DNA of 64,000 bases from Cymodocea nodosa (lineage: Eukaryota > Streptophyta > Magnoliopsida > Alismatales > Cymodoceaceae): the NCBI GenBank assembly GCA_036874045.1, contig CM072345.1, positions 9,139,501 to 9,203,500 of the forward strand. The letters run 5' to 3'. Positions 25,270-38,400 of the stretch are shown piece by piece. A program made the translations under genes and the position numbers. The notes beneath the pieces are model-generated. The model did no database searches. It was not told the origin of the DNA and worked only from the letters and a program-made list of their open reading frames with translations. Numbering within the stretch: position 1 is the stretch's first letter; each line of letters opens with the position of its first letter.

Positions 25270-28200
25270 ATGGCGTCGTCGGTGCCCTTCGCGTTCCCTG
25301 GCGCTTCCTCTGCCTGCCACTGGACCACTCCCGACTTCTGTCCTCCTAAACCCGCCTCTCTCCCCTTCTCGTCCCTCCATCGCCGGGAAGAAGTTGGGCG
25401 GAGACGCTTGCTCGGCAACAGGTGTCCTCCCCTTTCCGTTGTAGCTCCCTCTTCCCCCTCCTCGCCGGCGTTGGACGTTGAGGCGGGAGCGGAGGAGTCG
25501 TCCACGGAAGAGGCGTCGTCATCGTCCTCTTCGGAGGAGGTGTTCTCCTGGAGGGAGCACTGGTACCCGGTGTCGCTTGTTGAGGATCTCGATCCCAGCG
25601 TCGCCACGCCGTTCCAGCTCCTTAACCGCGACATCGTCCTTTGGAAGGATCCCGCGACCAGCGAATGGGTTGCTTTCGACGACCTTTGCCCTCACCGTCT
25701 CGCTCCCCTCTCGGTCAGTGACGTTTCCGCCCCTTCTTGAGCACTTCGTTTGCAAAAATTATTATTACTATTATTATTACGGAAGATAGGGAAAATAGGG
25801 AGTGAATTGTTTTTGTGATCTTAGATCTTGGAAAAGCGTAAGCTCCAAGAAAATTGCAATAAAAGCAGGAGAAGATAATTTTGGTATTCCGTCAGCAAAT
25901 AGGTTTTCTGATCGTAAACGTTTGGTCGAAGTGTACACCATGTTGGATCATGTAGGATTTTCATACTTACGTGAATTGTTGTTTGCAGGAGGGGAGGATT
26001 GATGAGAATGGATGGCTGCAGTGTTCGTACCACGGTTGGTCCTTCGATGGTAATGGATCGTGTAGAAGGATCCCACAGGCTGCCTCTGATGGTCCCGAGT
26101 CCCGGGCTGTTGGATCCCCAAGGGCATGTGCTGTGAGGCTTCCTAGTATGGTTTCCCAGGGTATGCTGTTCGTGTGGCCCGATGAAAAAGGTTGGGAAAA
26201 GGCTGCATCGACAAAGCCTCCCATGTATGCAACTAGTATAACTGTGGAACTTTTGTTAATGTGCCTGGTTTCTGTGTTGGGTCCTTCATCCTGTCCTGTG
26301 CTTAATTATGGATTATCAACAGGCTTCCTGCCGAGTTTGATGATCCCAGCTTTGCCACTGTAACAATACAAAGAGACTTGTTCTATGGCTATGATACGCT
26401 TTTGGAGAATGTCTCTGATCCATCCCACATCGACTTTGCACATCACAAGGTACACATGATTTGTCCATAGCTAAAATCAACACATAATACTTTCATGATT
26501 ATGGGTAGAAGAGAAACGGAGAATATGGAAGAGAGATAAGGAGAAGAAAACTTTTTTGACAATGGTAGTCATTTTTGCATTTGTTAGGATTCAAATCTTA
26601 GTAGAAATTATGAGTATCATTACTTGTAGCCGATTAAGCAATTGCAGTTGGTTATACAAGAGAAAAAACTGAATAGAAAGAGAATGAAGAGAGAACATGG
26701 AAGACAAAACAATGCAAGTTATTCATGTTGAACATTCCAAATGCATTTTGCTTGTTGATGTTAACTATAGGATGGGAAAAATTGAGTTTGAGATTAAAAC
26801 AAGAAAAAATTAGATTCTATCTGATAATTTAACGAAATGACTGGTAAATCCAATAATTAATTTCTATTTTCTTCTATTTATGAGTTCATAATGATGTATT
26901 ATTCTTATTCTTTGAGAAAATGTAGGTTTCTGCATTAAATTGAAGAGTGTGACTATGAACCTGTTGTGGTTTATTATGATCCACCCACCTCTTAATAAAG
27001 GGTATGCGTTATTCTAATTTGTTGCAGGTCACTGGTAGAAGAGATAGAGCAAAACCGTTACATTTTAAGATGGAATCCAGTGGTGCATGGGGTTTTGCAG
27101 CATCAACTAATGAGAGCCCACGCATCAGTTCAAAGTTTGTTGCTCCCTGCTATAATATGAATAAGTGAGTTGATTTTGTCTTTCTACTTGTCTTTGCCTA
27201 ATATGCCCCATACTCAGCCCGTTCAGTTTGGTTCTTATATATTATTAAAACGGAACAAACTACTCATCAAAGTGTAAAAAGTAAAGAAAAATGTGTGTTC
27301 GTCTTATGCATAGCTTGCCCATATTTTGCGGCTTGTTAAGCTGAATCGTTCTATGGGAAGAAAGGCAACTAATGCTGGGCAAACACGTCTTTATTTTCAG
27401 GATAGAGATTGAAGCGAAACTACCTTTTATTGGAGAGCAGAATTGGGTTATTTGGATTTGTTCCTTCAATATTCCAATGGCCCTTGGGAAAACGCGATCG
27501 ATTGTTTGCAGTGCCCGGAACTTTTTCCAATTCACAGTTCCTGGGAAAGCCTGGTGGCAGGTAATAAAAAGTTCAATGTGTTCGTGTAGGTATACTGCCC
27601 ATTTAGGATGTATTTTAAATCATTGAAGCCTAGAAATAGCCGAAGAATCACTTGATGAAGTCTTCTTGCTGTTAATTTTTCAAAGAACATATTTACGCAC
27701 CTTTGATTCCTTTTAGACTGCATCAGACACAGGGCTTAGGTTGTTTTCTAACTATTCTGAATTATCCAGTTGAATTCTCCGAAGCTTTTTTTAGCTTATT
27801 GTACCAGTAAAATAACTAGAAAACGTGGACGTATTAGTTTTCTAGAAGAATCCTCTTGATATCTTTCTTTTCTGAAAATTTGATGCCAACCGGAGAGTAT
27901 TAGCAATGCAGGTGGTGCCTCGATGGTACGAGCACTGGACATCAAATCTGGTTTACGATGGTGACATGATTGTTCTTCAAGGTCAAGAAAAAATGTTCCT
28001 CTCAAAATCCACAGACGATTCTTCGGATATCAATCAACAGTACACGAAGATCACATTTACACCTACACAGGCTGATCGGTTGGTTCTGGCATTTCGAAAT
28101 TGGTTCAGGCGACATGGCAAGAGCCAGCCCGAATGGTTCGGTTCCACCAGTCAACAGCCATTGCCTTCTACCATCTTATCAAAACGACAGGTGTGTGCCA

Positions 28201-28588
28201 TGAATATCCATCATCTATCGAAATACATGAAATGTCATTTATTATCAGTCGTGGCAGGTGGTATGCAAACGAACACCAGAAAGGAAAATAACAACTGTCA
28301 GAGCTTACTGATGAATGTTGTTCCATGTTGCAGATGCTTGACAGATATGAACAGCATACCCTTAAATGTTCATCTTGCAAAGGTGCCTACAATGCTTTTC
28401 GAACATGGCAGAAGGTATTAATCGGTGCAACCGTCATCCTTTGTGCTGTGGCGGGCATTCCATCAGAGACGAGCTCCCGTGTTCTCATAGCTGCAGCTGC
28501 AGTTCTCATGGCAAGTTTAGCATATATACTGCACGATCTTGAGAAGAATTTTACGTTCGTGGATTATGTACATTCCGATATCGATTAG
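25270..28588 (+). CDS. PAO: Pheophorbide a oxygenase, chloroplastic (complete, 7 exons)
   Basis: Exons 25270-25713, 25989-26224, 26323-26449, 27028-27164, 27401-27560, 27912-28190 and 28334-28588 join in phase to a 545-residue protein. PAO is the ferredoxin-dependent Rieske oxygenase that opens the macrocycle of pheophorbide a in the chloroplast during chlorophyll breakdown (the ACD1/lethal leaf spot protein). Residues 1-90 are a Ser/Pro-rich transit region. The Rieske centre is C140-P-H142 and C160-S-Y-H163. The mononuclear iron site is D259-x2-H262-x4-H267 in NVSDPSHIDFAHH. A redox-type CSSC lies at 473-476, followed by two hydrophobic segments (about 489-503 and 511-528). FKW-type start of the domain (FSWREHWYPVSLVEDLDP) and VTGRRDRAKPL distinguish it from PTC52 and TIC55. 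No defect is seen. Senescence control is expected from the family; no clear element was identified. Confidence 0.96.
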
Positions 28589-29425
28589 CCAATCAACGAC
28601 ATGAAAAAGATATCCTTCATGATGTAAAATATTTTGTGAAAAATGTAATAACACTTGTACCTTCGGTTCGTGCTGGTAACACGTTACCTAAGAAGTCAAT
28701 GGCAAATACGTAATGAGTTATGAAAGACAATGGTTTCACCAGTGGTTTTTCTTTGCTTAACCAGCGTTACATGAGAAAAGTACCTAAATTTTAAGCCTAG
28801 TATAGTCAATAACATTCAACAAAATCGCAAATGTGGAAGACCGCTGGAGTACGTCGTTGTTCGCTGTAAATCATGTTACCCGTATGGATGTATAAAGTTT
28901 ACATCGTTAATGGAATGAGGATCAGAGGGTGACACCATTTCTTTGTCAAAATGGTATTGTACGCCCAGCTAAATGGTGTAGTAACACCATCAGACAAGCC
29001 CATAAAAAAAACAAAATTGGTATTGCGACAAGTTCTGCTTTGCAGATCTACTCAAAACAAAAAATGCTAATTGTTTTACACAAATCTTGTAGCGTCAGGT
29101 TCGCTTCCAGAATTGCGTTGATTCTACACAATAATAATACATGTAATACCATGCACCACAATAGCGCACATGATACTTCTTCACTTCATTATTTGAGGAA
29201 GACATCCGATATCATTATTCAACTATTTATCAAAAAGATACGTACTGTACAACAGAAACGCACATAATACACAGCATGATATCATGGATACAAACAAATA
29301 ATATAAACACATGCACGTCAAATTAAAACTATACAAGTTTAACCAGATATCCTTGAGGTTGTTTAGGCACGAGCGTGCCTAAAAGCTTCGTCGGGTTTAT
29401 CTTGTTATTTCCTACGGTGGTAGTT
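28589..29425. other. Intergenic region between convergent PAO and SGR6 genes
   Basis: About 840 bases hold the 3' UTRs of two genes that point at each other. A frame of 112 codons at 28929-29267 (+) has no recognisable domain and begins within likely untranslated sequence. Confidence 0.6.
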
Positions 29426-32400
29426 TCAGCTGTCGGACCTTCGAGCAGATTCTATCCGATCAACTGGAGGAGCTGCCCAATTCTGTGGGTTGGAAGCCCT
29501 CAGTAGAGTACCAAGAGCAAACGAGCATGCTGCTCGAACGACCGTATCTGACGACCGACTCATTTTGCTAATTAAAGACCCGAATACCTGATATGATACG
29601 ATGGTTGGTGAGTTTAGTTAAGCTGTAAATATTTAACACCATAAATTCACTAGTTCAACCTGAGAAAAGTAAGGAGCTAGAGAACGTTGATCATCCAGAA
29701 GGGACAGCAAACAAGAAGAGAAGTAAACAGCATTTGCTTGTATGACTGGCCAAGGGGCATCGAATGCCTGCATTATGGGTATAAATATTACATCTTGACC
29801 CCAAATATATTTCAATATAGTCATTATATTGGAACCTGAATTGCTGAAGCTAAGTAGGTATCAGCTCTATTGGCAAAATTCAAGGAAAGTTGCCTCGTTA
29901 AGTCCCTTACAAAATCCTCGTAGTCAATTCTGCAATAAACAAAGAGAAATTTAAATTCCTACGTTGCATAAATGCAGCAAATGAAATTTATTTTAAAAAA
30001 ATTAAATTCTCACCTGTGATCGGAACTGAAACATTGTGTATTGAAGAGGCCAGAGAAGCTATCCACTCCAGTCAGAGATGCTAGACGTCTAAGTGTATTC
30101 TATTCAACACAAAAATACTAAGAAAGTTCTGAACGTAAGTAACAAGGACAAAAAAAAGATTAACATACTCGACAGGCCTGTCGGACACCAGTATCTTCAT
30201 CGTGGACATGGAAAACCAGTCGAGGAAGATTGACATGCACCTGCAAGAGATACAGTAAATCAAGCAGCAGAAACAGAAATGGCAACCATGATAATTTGAA
30301 AAGTCTAAATTTCATATAAAGAACCTAATTTAGGTTTAACAAATTGAAACTGTCAAATTATTGCTACTACCTGCTCAAGAAAAGTCTCTAATTGTGCACC
30401 AGTCCCATATTCGCTTAGTAGTCCATATGCTGCAAATGCATTTGAACGCATGTCCACATTTAAGGAGATCTGTTTCCAACGGCAACAGATGAGAAATGTG
30501 TAAACACGTAAACATATATTCAGCATTATATTTGCAAACATTGTAAAAAGTGCAACAAATGTAACAGTACAGCATTTAACTTCTAAAGAAGGGGCAAACC
30601 TATGAGATTCAACCTAGGAAGGTGCATTTCTACAAATGGAGGGACCATTTCCTATGAATTCAAATCTGTGAACTCCAGGTGAAATGAAACGAAATTAATC
30701 GCTATATAATAATAAAAATTCATTCATACATTCAATTGAATGGTTAAGAATTTGGAAAAAGGTTTAAGAGATGTCTGAAAGATGGACTAAGAATTGAGGT
30801 TGTAAGAAGAGAAGAAAACCAAATAGCAGAGGAAAGAGGACATTCCCCCTAAATAGGAGCATTAGCGGTCCACCAAGTGGAGCTTATTTTGTTTCAAATA
30901 AGAAATAATCTTCAGGTCATCTAATATTTCTAAATCTATGAATAAAGCAAAAGAATTTACAAATTTTAACAAACGTTTTTTAGTAATTCTGTTAGGGCTC
31001 ACATGAAAAACAGCATGCCGATTTTCATTGCTGAATAAGAAGCAATCCATGATGGGTTGTAATATTAGATAAAATAAAGGTTTAAAAATGAGACAAATCG
31101 GTTTCAAAATAGGATTCACACACACACTGAAGTAGCTTACTTGGAGATTCCGTAGCCGTAAAGAGAGGTTTTGTAAAACATGATCCACTGCATCCTTATA
31201 CGATGCCTTAAGAACCTGATAAATGATCAAAGGGATGAACCGGTCGCTTCCAAAAGATCACAAGTGAGAATATATTTAGCAAGAAAGGAATCATGCTAAT
31301 AAGTTGACCCACAGTCATTGAGCACTGGACAGCAGTTAATTGAACCGATTCATCAGGATCTTCAAGCAACGCTACTATTACACCAAGGCATTGAGTAATA
31401 TATTGAAGCATATGGCTGTCTGGAATCTACAATAAAAATGAAGTACAAAAAATAAAAAATCAGCTAAGATTTCAAGGGAAATTCAACTAAGGTTAGAAAT
31501 TGAGGGAGAGAGAATAATTGTGATTAAGCACTAATGAGAATAGAGAGTACATATAAATAAGGTTTGTTAGACACCTCATATTAATTGAATATCTAATAAC
31601 CCATCTAACTAATGAAGCCTTAAAACATAATTTAACATCAAAACTCTCCCATATATATATATATATATATAGATATATATGGGTCCAGACTCCCTGTTGG
31701 CACTCATAGGAAAATTCCCATGGAAGCTCCGTGCAGCAGCCCACGCTGCCCTGTGTCACACCACCTGCAATCGCCTGTGCCCTCCCATTTGGTGTGGCAC
31801 CTCATCGCCCGCACTTCTCACCGCCCTGGCCACTCATGTTTCTCAAATTCTCTTCACACAAGGTTACTGCTTCCATGCACAGTCCTGTTTCATAGACCCT
31901 CCTGTGGCAACCTTTACGAGTACCAGTAGGACTTTTTCCTATATATATATATATATATCCAATTTGGTGTGTAGAGTTTCAAAAATACTAACACTCAACC
32001 TCTTCGCGAAAATCTCTACAGGTTGTTTTGAGAACTGAACGTAAGGACTGGAGATGGTGTCTCTTATCACTGTATCTCATACATAACAATAATCAATCTC
32101 TATATGTTTTGTGTGTGTATTGCAAGCAAGGTTATTGGTGTTAAAAATGGATGCCTAATTGTTAGTGCATAACCGTGAGAATAGAGAATAATTGTGATTA
32201 AACACCAATAAGAATAGATGGTACATATAAATTGGGTTTATGGGATATATTATACCATATCCATATAATACATTAGAATATAATGTCTTTAATTTTTTTC
32301 TCTCATAGTCTAATTCTATCTTTTATGGAATCTACTTTTGCTATAATCTATTGTTATGGATTTGTTCATATTATTTTACCAATTTTCCTATGTTAATGTT

Positions 32401-35400
32401 TATATGTATTATCAGTTATCTATACACTTATTATAAAATACAAAATATGATTCTATTTTATGGATGAAATAATTAAGAAAATTCTGGTACATGTTATTTG
32501 TTGATGACAATTTTAGTTGTTGAAAGTAATTTAGAAATTAGTTTTAAATTAGAATTATAAAGAAACACTTTAGAATCCAAATGATTAAATTGAATAGGTC
32601 AAAAATTAAATATACAAAATGTAGATTCAATGAAAATGAGAATAATAATGAATGTATATACATAGATGACTAAAAGATTCATAAGAGTAACACTTTCAAA
32701 TACTTAGGATCTATAATTAGTAATGATAAAATTATAGAGGATTTATTCATATGATTAAAGTAGGATGAATGAAATAGAGAAATATTTCTAGAGTGTTATG
32801 TGATAGGGGAATACCCTTAAAATTAAAAAGAAATTTCTATAAAACTTCTATTTGTTTAGCTATACCTTATGATTCAGAATGCTAGATTGTAAAATATAAT
32901 CATATGATGCATGTTCTTACATGGATAAGTGATAATACTACAAAGGATAAACTTAAAAATGTTCTTATTAGGAATAGAGTAGGAATTACATCTATTAAAG
33001 ATAAAATAAGAAAAAATTGACTTAAATTGTTTGACTATATCTTTAGGAGACTAAGAAACACACTAGTTGACATAACAATTTAATTAGTGTAGAATAAATT
33101 AAAATACATAGAGGTAGACCTAAAATTACTTAGTTAAGAATTATAACAAAAATTTTAAATTTATGTAATTTAATTGAACACTTGATGATAAATAAAAAAT
33201 TTGGAAAAAAGGATTCATGTGGTCAACCCCATGTAGTGGAATTTTGGTTTTGTTTATTGGATTGTTGTTCATTAATGCTCTCACATTCTTTTCTTTTTAC
33301 ACCTTTACCATGTTAGTTTTACAAATTATACTCTTATATAAAATTACAAAGTAATAAATTTCTCTATTTCCAATTTTGGTTTTGTATCACATCATTGATG
33401 CTTATAAACTCTTTTTTTCTACTATTTCCAATATTACCTTTATAGGTAGTGTTAGATATATTTTAAGTAAAGATAAAATTATACTTTAAGTAAAAGATGG
33501 GATATAATTCTTCATAAATTCCTCCTAGACATGCTATATCAATATATATTTATATACTTTCACGTTTGATATTCCATCATACACACACACACACATTTTA
33601 AATAAATGCTTACCTTTTATACTATGAATTATACATAACATTACTACTTGTACTTCAAGGAAATTAGAGGGACGTGTAATAAAAACATATCTTCAAATAT
33701 GCAAAAACGTAGAAGATTTACAATATAAACAAAACATGAACAATCAAAAATAAGGGCATCATGACCTGCACAAGTCCTTTAAGGCAAAGGCTTCTCACAG
33801 CTGGTGACTCATCTGAAACATGCAGGCACATTGCTTCAACAATCTGTTCCAGCACGGAAACCACACCATCGCTGCAACACCATAATTAGATAAGAGGATA
33901 TATACATGAATAGATCAAACCCATTCTATGGTAAAAGAATAACAGAAATAATTCATTAGCATGCTTTTACAGGAATATAAACAATCAATTCATGTCAAGC
34001 AGCTCAAAAAAAACTTGTCAAATCTGTAGATACTCCAATCATTAAAAAACCCTTAGAAGAATGATGAAGCACTTAAGCAGTATTATATAAGGATTAGACA
34101 AAAACCTTTTTCTATAAAAATTTTGAGAGAAGGATGTGTGGGCAGGTAAAAATGCAGATCTAGTCCATGCTCACACTAATGTGGGGTTTGAGTCTAATTG
34201 TACACAACCTTACCTCCTTAAATGGAGGTTGTTTGCTAGATTCCAACCCACAACCTACAGGCCACAATAAAACAACATTATCATTGCACCAAGACTTACC
34301 CTCGTATATAAATATCCAATATTATTAAATTTATAAATTTGATGTTTACCCTTTCAGTAGCTTTTGAATCACTACGTTTACTTAAAAGTGCAAGAAAACC
34401 TTCCAACAAGTAACATTGAATAAGTAAATACAGTAGACTTAAATTACACATCATTGTCCGTTTGCTGCTGCTATTGCAAAATAGCCATAGGCTAGTAGCC
34501 ATGCCACGTAAAAATGGGCAATATATATATAGAGAGAATAATGCTCCTCTTGACATCTGTAGAAAATTTCCTATGGGTGCGATGCATGGCACCGGCAAGG
34601 GCTGCCACACAGTTTTCTTTTTTTTTTTTCTTCTTCGTCTTCTTTTTCAACTGTGCAAGCAACACATGCAGCGAGAGGCATGCAACGAGCCACGAGCCTC
34701 CCTCCTCCTAAAACATGACTGTAAATTAAGGTTACATGTGATGGAGCGATGCGGCTGGTGTGGTGGTGTACAGGGGGGACTAGGGACGAGTGTGGGGTGT
34801 AGACAGAGTAGGTAACCGCAGGCAATGTGGTGTGGGTGTGTGCAAGTGAGGTGCAGGTAGCAGCAAGGGTGGTCATGCACAGTGGCATCCACATGGACAG
34901 TTCCTCCTAGCATCAAGAGGAAAATCATCCCCATATATATATATATGAGAAAAATGTATATGTTGGCGCTAGCAAACTCTCCTTGTTGGTGCTAGACTCG
35001 TGATGCCCTCATGAGCAGCTACATGTTTTGTATATATATTTTCTTCTTCTTCCTCCTTTTTCTTTTTTTTTTCTTCTTCCTCCCACCTCTATGCATAGCA
35101 TAATGATGGCCCTCCCCCCTTTCCCCCATGAAACAAGATTGTATGTAGAAGCAAACATGAGTGATGAGGGAGTGGGCGACAAGGTGTCTGTGAAACAGGA
35201 AGGCACAGGTGACAAGGGGTGAGCAATGTGAGGCCCAGGTAGCAAAGGGGTGTGTGGTGCGAATGACACTAGCAAGCATGCGGAGTGCCTTGGAAGGGGG
35301 AGGAGGTGTGTGAAATGGGACTACGTTGGCAGTGCAAGACACATAATGGTGCAAGCGACACAATGAAGGTGGTGCAAGTAATGCAGGCAATGCAAGTGAT

Positions 35401-38400
35401 ACAGCTGTGCGATGATGCATGCAGGTGCCTGTAGGAAGAAACCTGTAGGTGCTAGGAGGAAAACTGCACCCTATATATATCATCTAACTTAAAATGCATT
35501 AAGTACCAATGTAATTTTTGGAATTGTTTTCAATTATAAAGGTAATTTTTTGAATGCAACACAAATGGAATGGATTGTGGAATTATTGTATATGTGTACG
35601 TGTTTAGAAAGTGCATAAAAGGAATTATAAATGTCCTTGTGCCTAAACACGAGCCTAATTAATTGTCTTATCTTTTAGAAGGAATTATTGTGTATGGGCA
35701 TCTTGATTAACTAGTTTAATGCGTGATGGAATTTCCAGCATCGTGTTTTGGTGACTGAACTGAACATTTTTTTGGCAAAAAACTCTACCATACACTACTA
35801 TTGTTCACTGCTTGACTGGTGATCACTGGCCAGAATCTGTCATTGGATTATCCTGTGGTGCTGCCTGAGGGTGGCACTGTGGTTGATGACCCAAATTCTG
35901 CTGACGATATTCATTAGTGATTAAGATACCAAGTGGAGCCTTGACATGGTTATTGCTGGATGTGGAGGTTGGAAGTCCACTATATATGTCTCTCAGATGG
36001 GAGGCCAGAAAGAATATTCAGACAATAGTTATGGTTAGGCAGTCTGAATCAGGGAATAAACTGATGTCATGGTTGGCCATTTCCAAAGCAAAGAGAATGG
36101 GAGGCTTTTTACAGAGTTTTTCTATGCAATTGGCTGTGAAGACAAAAGAATTCCAAAACGTTCACTCTGGATCAGCATCGTCAATAGCAAATATAGCCAT
36201 GATAACATTAAAAGACATTGAACACACTACACAATTTGGAAGGGAGAGTTCTTTTTTTGTAGTGGTAATGTTTTTGTTTAGATTTAAATAAAAATTAAAA
36301 GGAAGAATTCTCCATTGAAAACCTTAAAGCTACAACCCTAAACTTTGTAACATAAAAAATGTTAAACCTTGTAATGTCAAAAACCCTCAAATTGAACAAC
36401 AAAAATCTTAATGCCATGGAAACCCTAAACTGAATTACAGATCATGCTTTGCTTGGAAATTTTAGGATACCAAATAATTCAGCATAATGTATATTTTGGG
36501 TGGGTCTCTGATGCTTCTTTGATGATGGAATTCCAGCTTGCTTTCATTAATCTTATATCCTCCCAAGAAAGTGTGCATGCTTGGATGCTTCATCATCCTA
36601 GATAAGTAAATCTATAGATAATTAGGTTTTAGGGTTTCAAGTTTAAGCCATTCAGTTTTATACTTGTGTATAGATTGTTAAATCCTTGCATGGATTCCAA
36701 TTAGTGTTATGTATTGTAAATAGATTTAGTCTCACATTGTTTATAGTATATTTGCTATTTTTATGTAGCCTCTATAAACAAAGACCTTATGTTATTTTAG
36801 TGAAATCATTCTATTCCCACTAATTTCTTGTGTTCCAATATAATATCATAAGCTTAGGTTTTAAGAGTTACTAATTGTGAAAAATTTAGGTAGAAAGGAG
36901 GTAAACCCTACTCACACCCTCCTCCCAACCACCACTACTGCCACTAGCTCCATTACTGTCTTTCACCTAACCATCCTCCCAACCACTAGCTTCATTCTTG
37001 TCTTTCACCTAACTCTCCTCCAAACCAACACTACTGCCGCTAGCTCAATTCTTGTCTTTACCTTGACCCTCTTCTCAACCACCACCACTATCAATAGCCA
37101 TCTAGGGCATCACCATCAATTGTCACTAATCCCCCCTATGTTGATTGTGACACCTCTCTTTCTAAATCTAGGCCATTCTGCCTACCTCTATGTTGGCTGC
37201 CCTTATCCCTCCCATCTCATCTCTCACTGCCATAACTCCCCTCTTATGGACTAGATTGCTCATGGAAGGCAACCCTTTTTACTCTAATTCCCAAAATAGA
37301 AAACCCAACGGAATTCAAACAATTCTGGCCTATAAACTTGTGCAAGATAAGGTATAAGATTATTGCCACAATCCTTGCAAGGCGTATGCATGATACCTTA
37401 ACAAAAGTCACATTGAAGACACAAAGAGCTTTCATAGAAGGTAGGAGTATCTTTGATAATATAACTCTCACTTAAGAACTTGTGAAAAAAATAGACAGAG
37501 GACACAAAGGAGGAAATGTGGTGTTAAATCTTGATATGGAAAAAGCTTATGACAAAATTGAATAGGATGCTATCTATGTTGTGATAGAGAAACTTGGCTT
37601 CTCTCGTAGATTCATTCAGTTGATCTAGAGTTGCATTCAAAACAACACATTCTCTATCCTTCTAAAAATAGTGTCCACAGATTTTTTCAAGTCATCAAGG
37701 GGTCTTTGTCAAGGAGATCCACTATCTCTAGGATTATTCATTTTAGTTCAGGAAATTTTAAGTTGTGGCCTTACAAAACTAGAGGAGGAGAAGCTGATCT
37801 TCCCTTAAACATTGGTAGTGATAATCTTGTTATTTCTCATATGTTATACATCGATGATACAATCCTATTCTTGAATGGGAAGAAGCAAAGTTTGGAAAGG
37901 GTGATGGATCTCCAAGTAAAATGTCAAGCCTTTTCAGGACAAATGGTGAATAGCGATAAAAGCTATTTTCTTGTCTCTAAGAACAGCTTAGAGATTCAAA
38001 TCCAAATGATTGTTGAGGCTACTAGTTTAGAACAAGGTAGTTTTTCCTTGAAGTACCTAGGGTATCCTATATTCAAAGGGAGAGCTAAAGTCATTTACTT
38101 TGATGATTTAGTACAAAAAATCCATAAGTTAGCAGGATAGAAATCTATGATTCTCTCTTTAGGAGGTAGAATTGCTCTTATCAAGCATGTTCTTCCAGGT
38201 ATCCCCATGCATCTACTTAGTGTATATGATTTACCAATTGGGGTTATGGACCAGTTACAAAAGTTATGTGCCAATTTCCTTTGGGGAAATTCTAGGAACA
38301 AACACAAAATACACTAGGTTAGTTGTTATAAAATCACCAAACCGTTGGAGGAAGGAGGTTTGGGCATTTGTAGCTTTAGGGAGATTATAGCAGCCCTTCG

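Noticed and set aside
25230..25634. 134-codon frame on the - strand opposite PAO exon 1
   Set aside because: It mirrors the GC-rich transit peptide region of PAO, a common shadow frame.
25270..28588. PTC52 or TIC55 as the identity of the Rieske oxygenase
   Set aside because: The stretches HWYPVSLVEDLDP, VTIQRDLFYGYDTL and VTGRRDRAKPL fit PAO, not its paralogues.
34571..35483. Frames of 88-154 codons on the - strand in the 34.5-35.5 kb region
   Set aside because: They read Cys/His/Thr-rich degenerate repeats inside the (TA)n-bounded cassettes and show no domain or start signal.
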